Position numbers and translations under genes: made by a program. From positions 1 to 25,668 of the forward strand of contig CALEMD010000212.1 of assembly GCA_937902945.1 (NCBI GenBank): a stretch of DNA of 25,668 bases. The letters are read 5' to 3'. Positions within the stretch are counted from its first letter, which is position 1. Every line of letters starts with the position of its first letter. The DNA is from an uncultured Erysipelotrichaceae bacterium (lineage in GTDB: Bacteria; Bacillota_I; Bacilli_A; Erysipelotrichales; Erysipelotrichaceae). This document shows, piece by piece, positions 8,001-15,449 of the stretch. Below the pieces are notes generated by a model. That model was not told where the DNA came from. It searched no databases and saw only the letters and a list, made by a program, of their open reading frames with translations.

Positions 8001-10953
8001 ACTTGTACTGCGTATTTACTATAATCGCACGAAAGTGACGGTTGATTTCAGTGCGGGAGAGAACGGCAAACTGAATGGACAGAGTCAGTATTCTGTACTG
8101 TATGGCACAGCATTCAATACAGTCACGGTTCCAGAACCTGTGGCAGATAAAGGTTATAAGTTTGATTCATGGACACCAGTACTGCCTGAAGGCACAAGCA
8201 CAGTTACTTCGAATCAATCATATAAAGCAGTATTTGTTAAAGATGATGCACAGTGGCTGTCGGTAGCATATAAAGCAGGAAGCGGAACAGGAACAGAGGC
8301 CTCAGATACAGATCTGCTCATTGATTCCTCTTATACAGTAAAGACTGCGAAAGAACTTGGCTTTGCTAAAAAGAACTGGACATTCACCGGATGGAAAGAT
8401 GCCAGCGGCAAGGATATTGCGGAAGGCAGTGAAATCGCAATCAAGGAAAACACAGTTCTGACAGCACAGTATAAAGAGAACAGTTCTGCAAAGATTACAT
8501 ATTATGCAAATGCAGATGGTGCTGAAGGAACAATTACAGACAGTGAGAAATACTATAAAGGAAATACCATCACTGTTAAGTCTGAAAGTGGATTGAGTTA
8601 TGAAGGCTATACGTTCACTGGCTGGAATGATGATCCGCAGGGAAATGGAAAATCATATGCAGCAGGCGATACAATCACGTCTGACGGAACATCTTCCTAT
8701 GCTCTGTATGCACAGTGGAAACTGGATGAAAGCAAGTGGATTACAGTCAATTATGAATCAGGCATAGGCTCTGATACAGTTGAAGGAAAGACATACAGCT
8801 ATTCAGTATTGAGATCTAAAGCGTACACTGCAATAGCATTTGCGGATCTGTTCAGTTTGAAGAATCACTTCCACTTCACAGAATGGACCGATGGAACAAA
8901 TGCAATAGCTGATAAAGGTACAGTGCAGTTTAAGAATGCTTCCAGCATTACTCTTACCGCTGTATTCACCGAAGATGAAAAGTATCAGATTGCATACAAT
9001 GCAAATGGCGGAACAGGGACAACCTCTGATGAAGCTCAGTATTATAAAGGTGATATTGCTGAACTTAAGGACAATGGATTTGCTGGAGAAGATGCTTCTG
9101 ATATCTTCCTTGGCTATAGCATAGAGCAGATTGCAAAGCTTGAATACGGCGATGCATTAGACAAAGAACTCTATGCCGAAAAATCCAGCTACACGGTACA
9201 GAGCAATACAGTATTCTATGCAGTCTGGGCAGCTGATACAGATAAGGACAGCGTCCCTGATTACACCGAGTATAAGATTACATATCTTCCAGGAGAGGGT
9301 GAAGGAACCGTTACAGATAATACGCTGTATGCGCTGAATGAAACTGCAACAGTGAAGCCGTCTGAAGGAATGAGCAAGAAAAACGCACACTTTACTGGAT
9401 GGCAGCTTAGCAATTGGACGAATATTCAGCCAGGTGATAAGTTCACAATGAATGGAAACGTTGTTCTGACTGCGCAATGGGCTGATACAGAAGTTCAATA
9501 TGTAACAGAATACTACTGGCAGAATACAGAAGATGATAACTATTCACTGCATGAAACAACCGATGCTGTCACAGGGAAAGCCGGTGATTCAGTTGCGGCT
9601 GAAGAAAAGACGAATACAGGTCTGACTCTTGATAAGACAGTAACAGGAACAATTGCGAAAGCAGAACTGCCAAATGATGCAAGCTCTGTAATTGTAATGA
9701 AGCTTTATTACACAAGAAATATTAAAACAGTAACGTTCAAAGATTATAACGATGCGATCCTGTCAGAGAATGATTACAGATATGGAACACTCGCCGATAA
9801 GATCGTCAAACCGGAGAACCCAGCAAGAGCAGAAGATGACAATAACATCTATACGTTCACAGGATGGACTCCAGACTTCACATATGTTACAGAAGATGCA
9901 GTATATACTGCGGTTTATGAGAATACGCCTAAGCAGCATATCACTGCCATTGATGCGACTAAGGTTTACGACGGTCAGTCACTCGGTGTAACTCTGAAAG
10001 GTGAACTTGATGAAGTAACACTGCACTATAGTCTAGATGGAAAGACATTCACTGAAGAACCGATCACCGTAACCAATGTGTCCGAAGGGACTGTAAAGGT
10101 ATTTGTCAAAGCAGTCAGAGAAGGATATGTTGATCAGGTTGTTTCTGCGAATATCAGCATCACGCCGCGTGATGTGCAGATTGCCGCAAATAATCTGACA
10201 GTAAACTTCAATGAAACACCTGTGTTTACTGGAATTGTGACAGGTCTTGTTAATGAAACAGATCTAGGAACGATTGCCTATGTCTATGATGATGGCAAGG
10301 ACAGCACAGTACCTACAGCAGTAGGTACGTATAAGGACTCCATTGTTCCAACCTATAGTGATAACGAAAACTACACTGTTAAAACAGCAAAAGGAACATA
10401 TATTATCCAGGAGCTGAATACACTGGTTGTAAATGCAGACAACGTATCTGTCATCTATGATGGACAGGAACATACCGTTGAAGCAAAAGCCTCAATAGAT
10501 GGAGAACCGACAGAAGCAGACATCACATATAAGCAGGAAGATGGTACATATGCTGAAACTGCACCGGTATTTACAGATGCAGGCACATATACAGTTGCAT
10601 TCAAGGCTGAAAAAGAAGGTTATGCAGCCGCAGCTGGACAGGCAACTGTAACGATCGACTATAAGCCGATTACGGTTACAGCAGACGATAAGTCTATGAC
10701 TGCAGGCGATGCAGCACCTGAATACACAGCTACAATTGAAGGCAGAATCAATGAAAAAGATCCTCTGACAGTTGTCTTCGCAGTACCGCAGAATCCAACC
10801 GTCGGAACACATGTCATTGAAGTTCAGGGCAAAGAGATTCAGGGCAATTATAAGGTGACTTATGTCAACGGAACACTGACAGTCAAAGCGGTTATTATTC
10901 CTGCGGTTGATCCGGAAGAACCGATTGTCACGGAACCGGAAAGTGACGCCTGA
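5074..10953 (+). CDS. Giant InlB/MucBP/MBG-repeat surface protein, repeat body (1,959 codons)
   Basis: The body is an extracellular repeat protein of the InlB B-repeat (Flg_new/PF09479) type, thought to act in adhesion or at the cell surface; the ligand is unknown. Approximate layout: acidic Ser/Glu/Asp linker (1-65); InlB-like repeat (66-127); MucBP-like units (130-275); a Flg_new unit with GYEFDGWFTD and LTLYAGW (275-345); a ~280-residue non-repetitive insert (345-630); further Flg_new units (630-770); two MucBP-like units, each opening as IKYID or VKYLD-x-SGKEL (776-910); more Flg_new units to about 1470; a DxDxDxxxD loop near 1388; and Ig-like/MBG units (1620-1945). There is no enzymatic motif. 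The frame starts at an ATG directly after TGA, with no ribosome site of its own. Signal peptide and membrane anchor lie in the two flanking frames, so as written this would be a stranded cytosolic fragment. Confidence 0.85.
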   Translation: MVYADQNDGTQTLTDTEAGTESPASDAEGESKSADDAGLTEDPKTPLDSANEEQSEAIVENEPIQYFTVSFFDYDGTPLAEAQQVEAGKSAVAPSHPVRDGFEAAGWDTDFSAVNSDLNVTAVYRELLSYTVTVNYIFQVSYETAAQPFVAVVKEHDPYTVSVEELPIVNGYHAVDASGSTITSYSASYVDITENINVDIYYVADGETSYKVEHYLEALDGSYVLADTDYLSASTGSAVTASAKTYTGFSAPAMPSAKVAADASTVLKVEYSRNEYLLSYVTEGSSIEPQILTYGMPLEEPEEPTREGYEFDGWFTDKECRNEFDFDDDTTMPASDLTLYAGWDEDEASYQVVVWLEKADSKNNDVYEYATTLVFEGETGVITNLPDIDSIKNKYTFAIGNENVGEISKDKSDTTVYIKGDGSSIANIYVNRKEYSINMYVKKNSNPNENANWNAFYKLAETITANYGADITDEWNTAAAKIKESKGTLVWVRNTPLNAGSTDNPVIPPIYKMTNDENLFYVNNGSDPHKIELWVERLDNTATIIPMVHTGKWSAAQTFAYSKDTSIFTEYQDIYFSGTGIHAAVDDYKAVLEGYTWVGADLSTNEGLFWDSGYWTARHYYVRNQYQITYDNNTVLTYSGKIKYGASLTDMNVTPSNEAAGVPSEAVFDGWYLTSTFKEGTEFDFSGSTMPAHDIKLYAKWIMPTYEVSFDTKADGITVETQTVRMYSKAAEPDAPVRNGYVFSGWYDKSTGRRFSFTTSIERDVVLEAHWIENTSIPYTVKYLDESGKELADSNIVTGNRIGSSVTETALSIDGYIPDVRSKSINIASENNEIVFTYAEFTSVDYTIKYIDKSGKELLAPVTKTSEAQRVTENYVNIPGYIPNYYQQSLDLSLTASENVITFVYAIYDTTATYKVEYYLQNLGGVGYTLNDTVSESSSVGNTVSADIKEYTGFTYASSISLAKGVVYQHEETEKGLVLRIYYNRTKVTVDFSAGENGKLNGQSQYSVLYGTAFNTVTVPEPVADKGYKFDSWTPVLPEGTSTVTSNQSYKAVFVKDDAQWLSVAYKAGSGTGTEASDTDLLIDSSYTVKTAKELGFAKKNWTFTGWKDASGKDIAEGSEIAIKENTVLTAQYKENSSAKITYYANADGAEGTITDSEKYYKGNTITVKSESGLSYEGYTFTGWNDDPQGNGKSYAAGDTITSDGTSSYALYAQWKLDESKWITVNYESGIGSDTVEGKTYSYSVLRSKAYTAIAFADLFSLKNHFHFTEWTDGTNAIADKGTVQFKNASSITLTAVFTEDEKYQIAYNANGGTGTTSDEAQYYKGDIAELKDNGFAGEDASDIFLGYSIEQIAKLEYGDALDKELYAEKSSYTVQSNTVFYAVWAADTDKDSVPDYTEYKITYLPGEGEGTVTDNTLYALNETATVKPSEGMSKKNAHFTGWQLSNWTNIQPGDKFTMNGNVVLTAQWADTEVQYVTEYYWQNTEDDNYSLHETTDAVTGKAGDSVAAEEKTNTGLTLDKTVTGTIAKAELPNDASSVIVMKLYYTRNIKTVTFKDYNDAILSENDYRYGTLADKIVKPENPARAEDDNNIYTFTGWTPDFTYVTEDAVYTAVYENTPKQHITAIDATKVYDGQSLGVTLKGELDEVTLHYSLDGKTFTEEPITVTNVSEGTVKVFVKAVREGYVDQVVSANISITPRDVQIAANNLTVNFNETPVFTGIVTGLVNETDLGTIAYVYDDGKDSTVPTAVGTYKDSIVPTYSDNENYTVKTAKGTYIIQELNTLVVNADNVSVIYDGQEHTVEAKASIDGEPTEADITYKQEDGTYAETAPVFTDAGTYTVAFKAEKEGYAAAAGQATVTIDYKPITVTADDKSMTAGDAAPEYTATIEGRINEKDPLTVVFAVPQNPTVGTHVIEVQGKEIQGNYKVTYVNGTLTVKAVIIPAVDPEEPIVTEPESDA

Positions 10954-11470
10954 ACCGGCAGCACCAGTAATCAACTATCCGACAAATCCTGGCAATCCTC
11001 AGCCTGCAGCAGTGGAAGAAGCAGTCAATGAAGAAGAAGCAAAAGATATTATTGTTAAAGAATATGGCGAACCAGAACAGCCAGCCTTCGGTAATACAGC
11101 AGACAGCTGGGCATTGCTCAACCTGCTTCTGACTGGTCTATCACTGGTATTTGCGATTGTTCTGCTGCTAGGCAGGAACAAGAAAGAAACAGAGACAGAG
11201 GACGAAACAGAAGTTCAGTACGATGAAGAGGGAGAAGTTATTCCTGAGACATATCAGAGAAAGAAAGCTTGGAAAGCAGTACTGGCAGTCATAGCAGTTC
11301 TGCAGATCATCCTATTCATCTTCACTGAAAACATCACAAAGACAATGGTTCTGAGTGATGGCTGGACACTTCTCAATGCAATTATCACAGCTGCAGCAGT
11401 TCTTCTATTCATCTATGCTAAGAAATGGAATAAAGAAGACAAAGACGAAGAAGAATCTGCAAATGCGTAA
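10907..11470 (+). pseudogene. C-terminal membrane anchor of the InlB-repeat surface protein (out of frame)
   Basis: The frame is open from 10907, but the meaningful part begins near 10943 (VTPEPAAPVINYPTNPG). It continues the Pro/Glu linker of the body, whose own frame ends at 10951-10953. Deleting one A in GGAAAG (about 10938-10942) joins them as ...TEPE-VTPEP. The tail has three predicted membrane helices: WALLNLLLTGLSLVFAIVLL, then AWKAVLAVIAVLQIILFIF, then WTLLNAIITAAAVLLFIYA. An acidic loop separates the first two, and the end is highly charged. This WALLNLLL-type module is a recurrent C-terminus of clostridial repeat proteins and replaces LPXTG sorting; no LPXTG is present. The segment is most likely not translated separately. 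Confidence 0.75.
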
Positions 11471-11498
11471 AGATTGAATGCATATTTGCAGCACTCAG

Positions 11499-11540
11499 GA
11501 CGGATTGAACACAGAAATGTGATTCGATCCGTCTTTCTTT
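11499..11540 (+). terminator. Intrinsic terminator after the surface-protein gene
   Basis: GACGGATTGAACAC (11499-11512) pairs with GTGATTCGATCCGTC (11519-11533), with one bulge and one mismatch. The tail TTTCTTT follows. It insulates the surface gene from the tmk operon. Confidence 0.8.
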
Positions 11541-11548
11541 ACAGCCTT

Positions 11549-11578
11549 TTCACAAGAAAACCGCTCTCGTGTTATAAT
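11549..11578 (+). promoter_or_regulatory. Promoter of the tmk-holB-ricT-rsmI-prsW operon
   Basis: TTCACA (11549-11554) and a consensus TATAAT (11573-11578) are 18 bases apart. The tmk ATG is only nine bases after the -10 box, and no Shine-Dalgarno sequence fits between them. The mRNA is therefore predicted to have little or no leader. Confidence 0.65.
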
Positions 11579-11587
11579 ATTTCCGTT

Positions 11588-12214
11588 ATGAAAACAGGAA
11601 GATTCATCACATTTGAAGGACCGGATGGAAGCGGCAAGACGACCGTCTCTTTGCAGGTTTATGAAAAGCTGAAAGAAGAAGGATATTCGGTTCTGTATAC
11701 ACGGGAACCTGGCGGCAGTGCTATTGCCGAACAGATACGCAAGGTCATACTGGATCCTGACAATACAGCAATGGATGCAAGAACAGAGGCACTGCTGTAC
11801 GCGGCGAGCCGCCGTCAGCATCTCATCGAGGTTATTCTTCCCGCTCTAGAGCAGGGCATTCACGTCATCAGTGATCGTTTTATTGACAGCTCTTTGGCAT
11901 ATCAGGGAGTAGGCCGTGAGATTGGCATACCGGAAGTGCTGGCAATCAATCAGTTTGCGGTCGAAGGGCATATGCCGGATAGGACATTGTTTCTGGATAT
12001 CAAGCCTGAAATCGGTCTGAAAAGAATCGAAGGCAGAGAATTTTTGGATCGGCTGGATCAGGAAAAACTGGATTTCCATGAGAAAGTCTATGCGGGATAT
12101 CAGGAAATACTGAAGATGTTTCCAGAAAGAATTGTCTGTGTTGATGCGGCTCAGAATAAAGAAGCAGTCATCAATGATTCGATGAAGATTATCAGGGAAT
12201 TTCTGAATGATTAA
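11588..12214 (+). CDS. tmk: Thymidylate kinase
   Basis: This 208-residue enzyme phosphorylates dTMP to dTDP with ATP in the cytosol. The P-loop FEGPDGSGKTT lies at about residues 8-18, the substrate motif REPGG at about 41, the DRFIDSSLAYQG segment (DRX motif) near 97, and the LID-region RLDQE near 155. The start at 11588 is fixed by the P-loop, which always sits within the first ten or so residues; the longer upstream frame would extend through the promoter and terminator. No ribosome site precedes the ATG. The gene overlaps holB by eight bases and leads an operon of replication and translation genes, in the same order as the Bacillus tmk-holB-yaaT-yabC region but lacking darA/yaaQ and yaaR. 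Confidence 0.95.
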   Translation: MKTGRFITFEGPDGSGKTTVSLQVYEKLKEEGYSVLYTREPGGSAIAEQIRKVILDPDNTAMDARTEALLYAASRRQHLIEVILPALEQGIHVISDRFIDSSLAYQGVGREIGIPEVLAINQFAVEGHMPDRTLFLDIKPEIGLKRIEGREFLDRLDQEKLDFHEKVYAGYQEILKMFPERIVCVDAAQNKEAVINDSMKIIREFLND

Positions 12215-13271
12215 AGATCTTATTAAGGAACAGCAGCCGATTGTTTATAAGGCTTTGGTAAATGCAAGAAAAGAAGGAAGACTGTCTCATGCCTATCTGT
12301 TTACAGGACCCCGCGGCACTGTAAAGAAAGAAGCTGCAATACTTCTTGCACAGAGTATTTTCTGTGAGAAGCAGGACTTGCTCGCCTGTGAACAGTGTGA
12401 TACATGTTTAAGAGTTGCGGCTGGAGAGCACGCCGATATGATGTTTCTGAGCGGGCAGAATGAAACAATCAAAAAAGAGGATATTGACCGCATTCAGAAG
12501 AAGTTTTCAAAGACAGCACTGGAAGCCAGCGGCAAGAAGGTCTACATTATTGATCATCTGGAAAATGCCAATGCGAGTGCTATGAACAGCATGCTCAAGT
12601 TTTTAGAAGAACCAGCACCGGATCTGACCGCTATTCTGTTATGTGACAGTATTGACCGCATACTGCCGACAATTCTGTCACGATGCACAATACTGCCATT
12701 TGTGCCAGTCAAGGCTTCTGTCTATTATCAGGAAGCAGTTAAGGAAGGCATAGCGCCGGATGATGCATATTTTCTATCAAGAACTGCCGGCAGTATAAGA
12801 GACATGCATGAATATCTCGATGAAAAGGAATCAAATGATGAGGATCTGCCGAAAAGCAGGATCTATGAGAAAGCAAAAGAAATGTTCATGCAGTATCTGA
12901 ACAAAGACGGTAAAAGAGATGAACTGCTTATCGACTACAGCCTGTCTATCCGCTTTCAGAATGTATCTGTCAGCAGAAAGAAAGCAGACGGAAAAGATAA
13001 GAAAGTCAGCGCTGATAAGAAGTGCAATATGCAATTACTTATCATGTTATTTGATCTCTTAAGCATGTTTTATCACGATGTCATTCTTGGCACTGAAGAA
13101 GGTCCGGAATGGTATCAGAAAGCAATACAGGAAGAAAAGCAGAAAAGCAGCGCACAAGTTGGAAAATTACAGATTGCTCACGAGGAGAGAGACCTCTGCA
13201 ATCTTACAAATGACCTGAATCTCATATTGGATCAGGCAATGTATCGACTGGAGGAAGCAGAAAATGAATGA
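12207..13271 (+). CDS. holB: DNA polymerase III delta' subunit
   Basis: This 354-residue protein is the delta' subunit of the clamp loader, which helps to open and load the beta clamp on DNA. The N-terminal AAA+ domain has a degenerate P-loop (GPRGTVKKE, lacking the usual GKT), as expected for the non-hydrolysing delta' subunit. A zinc module has Cys53, Cys61, Cys64 and Cys67. The later motifs VYIIDHLENANASAMNSMLK, LEEP and LSRC follow in the normal order. The region after about residue 230 is Lys-rich (RKKADGKDKKVSADKK) and is probably a species-specific loop in the C-terminal collar domain. The ATG overlaps the end of tmk (ATGATTAA), and the gene overlaps ricT by eight bases, indicating translational coupling. 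Confidence 0.94.
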   Translation: MIKDLIKEQQPIVYKALVNARKEGRLSHAYLFTGPRGTVKKEAAILLAQSIFCEKQDLLACEQCDTCLRVAAGEHADMMFLSGQNETIKKEDIDRIQKKFSKTALEASGKKVYIIDHLENANASAMNSMLKFLEEPAPDLTAILLCDSIDRILPTILSRCTILPFVPVKASVYYQEAVKEGIAPDDAYFLSRTAGSIRDMHEYLDEKESNDEDLPKSRIYEKAKEMFMQYLNKDGKRDELLIDYSLSIRFQNVSVSRKKADGKDKKVSADKKCNMQLLIMLFDLLSMFYHDVILGTEEGPEWYQKAIQEEKQKSSAQVGKLQIAHEERDLCNLTNDLNLILDQAMYRLEEAENE

Positions 13272-14583
13272 ACAGATAGAAACAGAAGATATCAATACAC
13301 AGCATAGTCAGTATCCATACGAGGTATCCGTACGTTTCCGCAATTCAGAGAAGTCCTATTCTTTTGGAACAAAAATGGCTGATCTGAAAAATGGAGACAA
13401 AGTTGTTGTTGAGACGGCACAGGGAACAGAGCTGGGATTCTGTACGGCAGATTCCATCAGTACCTCAGCAATAGCTGCCAAGCTGCCTTTGAAACCGGTA
13501 TTGCGCATTGCGGATGCCCAGGATGTACAGGATTATGAAGAGAATATTGAAGCAGCCGATGAAGCGTTTAAAACATGCCAGAAGGAAATCAGGGATCTTG
13601 GCCTGCAGATGAATCTTTTAAGTGCACAGTATACATTGGATAGAAGGAGAGTACTGTTCGTATATATTGCGGAACAGCGTGTTGATTTCCGTGAACTGCT
13701 GAAGCGCTTGAGTTCAAACTTAGGCTGCCGTATCGAACTGAGACAGATTGGTGAACGTGACAAAGCGAAGATGGTTGGCGGCGTTGGCGTATGCGGCATG
13801 GAATGCTGCTGCAGCAGATTCAAGACACACTTTGATACCATCAGCATCAATATGGCTAAGAATCAGCTGCTGGCTTTGAATATTGATAAGCTCAGCGGAC
13901 AGTGCGGCAAATTGATGTGCTGCTTGAAATACGAAGATGATGACTATAAGGAACTGACAAAAGGGTTGCCGAAGATGGGTGCACAGATCGAATATGAAGG
14001 ATCTATTTTCCGTCTGACAAGCATGAATGTCATGTGCAATCAGGCCAAACTTGAGAATAGAGAAGCGGTTGAGTTCATCACATTGGAAGAACTGAAAGAA
14101 AAAGGAATACTGCGCAAAGGCGTGCAGCAGCAGAGAAAGCTGCAGACAGATGCTTCAGGAAAACCTGTTGAAAGCAAGCAGAGAGGCAAAGTGGTGCATC
14201 ATAGTGCCGCTACCGGAAGCACTCCGCAGACACCGGTAAACAACTCAAGCAATGCCGCGATCAAGGATATGCTGAGCAGAAGAAATGATATGGCACCGGA
14301 TAGTTTTGGAATCAGTGCAGATAAGGAAAAACCAGCTGCCGAGAAAAAGGAAACCCGCCATATACAGAGATCAGAGAACAAGAACCCTAACGGACAGAAA
14401 CCGCGTGCACATAACCAAAATCGCAATCAGGGAAAGAATCAGAATAAATCCCGTGTTCAGAATCACACGAATCACGCAAAACCTGAAACACACAGCACTG
14501 GGAAGAAGGAAAGCAGATCATTCCGTGCTGGAAGCTTCAATAAAGGACTTGTTCCGCAGAAAGGTGCCGGCGATAAAAAATGA
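13264..14583 (+). CDS. ricT: PSP1-domain protein RicT (YaaT), with a long basic tail
   Basis: The first ~290 residues form the PSP1/RicT core. In Bacillus, RicT with RicA and RicF forms an iron-sulfur complex that controls RNase Y-dependent mRNA maturation, competence, biofilm and sporulation. Conserved Cys are present: Cys177, Cys181-183 in GVCGMECCCSRF, and Cys214, Cys219 and Cys220 in GQCGKLMCCLKYED, consistent with cluster binding. From about residue 290 to 439 the protein adds a low-complexity tail rich in Asn, Gln, Lys, Arg and His (e.g. HNQNRNQGKNQNKSRVQNH). This makes it about 160 residues longer than the ~275-residue Bacillus protein. The tail looks disordered and may bind RNA (inference). 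The start overlaps holB and the stop overlaps rsmI. yabA, usually next, is absent here. Confidence 0.92.
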   Translation: MNEQIETEDINTQHSQYPYEVSVRFRNSEKSYSFGTKMADLKNGDKVVVETAQGTELGFCTADSISTSAIAAKLPLKPVLRIADAQDVQDYEENIEAADEAFKTCQKEIRDLGLQMNLLSAQYTLDRRRVLFVYIAEQRVDFRELLKRLSSNLGCRIELRQIGERDKAKMVGGVGVCGMECCCSRFKTHFDTISINMAKNQLLALNIDKLSGQCGKLMCCLKYEDDDYKELTKGLPKMGAQIEYEGSIFRLTSMNVMCNQAKLENREAVEFITLEELKEKGILRKGVQQQRKLQTDASGKPVESKQRGKVVHHSAATGSTPQTPVNNSSNAAIKDMLSRRNDMAPDSFGISADKEKPAAEKKETRHIQRSENKNPNGQKPRAHNQNRNQGKNQNKSRVQNHTNHAKPETHSTGKKESRSFRAGSFNKGLVPQKGAGDKK

Positions 14584-15434
14584 TTCGTCAGAAGAGCTTT
14601 GCCAATGAGATGCCAACACTGTTTCTAGTGCCTACTCCAATTGGCAATCTGAGCGAAATGACTCCTCGCGCAATAGAAGTACTGAAAACAGTTGATGTCA
14701 TTGCCTGTGAAGATACAAGAACAAGCGGACAGCTGCTGAAGAGTTTTGATATACACAGCCGACTGATTGCGTATGAAAACTTCAATGAAATTTCTTCCGC
14801 AAAAGGCATTATCAACCTGCTTTCACAAGGCAAGAATGTTGCCCTGATCAGTGATGCTGGATATCCGCTGATCAATGATCCAGGACAGAGAATTGTATCT
14901 GAAGCTTCAGCGATGGGGTTCAATGTTGTGCCCTTATCCGGATGCAATGCTATGCTGAATGGACTGGTTGCCAGCGGACTGATTGTACAGCCGTTTATCT
15001 TTATCGGATTTCTGCCGGCTAACAGATCAGACTGTCTGCGCAAGCTGAAAGAGTATAAGAACTATCCAATGACAATGGTGTTCTATGAAGCCCCGCATAG
15101 GATTGAAAAGCTTATGAAGAGCTGCTTGGAGGTACTTGGCGACAGACGATGCTGCATAGCAAGAGAGCTGACAAAAGTGCATGAAGAGTTTATTCGCGGA
15201 ACAATATCGGAGATACTCAAAGAACTGACAGGAGTAAAAGGCGAAATCGTAGTCATCATAGAAGGCAACAAAGATGATTATTCGAAAGACGTTGATATGA
15301 GTGCTGTGCTGTCTATGGTCAATGAGGCAGTAGAAACAGGCATGAGCAAATCAGATGCCATCAAAGAAATTGCATCAAAGACAGGTGTATCGAAAAACAG
15401 AATCTATGAAATGGTGCATAACCACGAAAACTAA
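14580..15434 (+). CDS. rsmI: 16S rRNA (cytidine1402-2'-O)-methyltransferase
   Basis: This 284-residue, cytosolic SAM-dependent enzyme methylates the 2'-OH of C1402 in 16S rRNA at the decoding centre. The family signature VPTPIGNLSEMTPRAIEVL lies near residues 17-35, CEDTRTSGQLL near 42-52, and SDAGYPLINDPG near 94-105. The C-terminal domain ends in a helix-turn-helix-like stretch (SDAIKEIASKTGVSKNRIYE) typical of longer RsmI proteins. The start ATG overlaps the ricT stop (ATGA) and has AAGG about 15 bases upstream; an internal ATG at 14610 is a possible alternative, closer to the usual N-terminus. Its position after holB-ricT matches the Bacillus yabC location. Confidence 0.94.
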   Translation: MIRQKSFANEMPTLFLVPTPIGNLSEMTPRAIEVLKTVDVIACEDTRTSGQLLKSFDIHSRLIAYENFNEISSAKGIINLLSQGKNVALISDAGYPLINDPGQRIVSEASAMGFNVVPLSGCNAMLNGLVASGLIVQPFIFIGFLPANRSDCLRKLKEYKNYPMTMVFYEAPHRIEKLMKSCLEVLGDRRCCIARELTKVHEEFIRGTISEILKELTGVKGEIVVIIEGNKDDYSKDVDMSAVLSMVNEAVETGMSKSDAIKEIASKTGVSKNRIYEMVHNHEN

Positions 15435-15449
15435 AGAGGTGGACTGAAT

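Noticed and set aside
10492..10974. Antisense open frame of 160 codons across the MBG region
   Set aside because: It is Cys/Ile-rich, has no ribosome site, and is the mirror of a strongly protein-like repeat sequence on the other strand.
10943..11470. LPXTG cell-wall sorting signal at the end of the surface protein
   Set aside because: No LPXTG-like motif is present; the end has three membrane helices instead.
11474..11587. Upstream extension of tmk
   Set aside because: It would translate through the terminator stem and the TATAAT promoter box, and push the P-loop far from the N-terminus.
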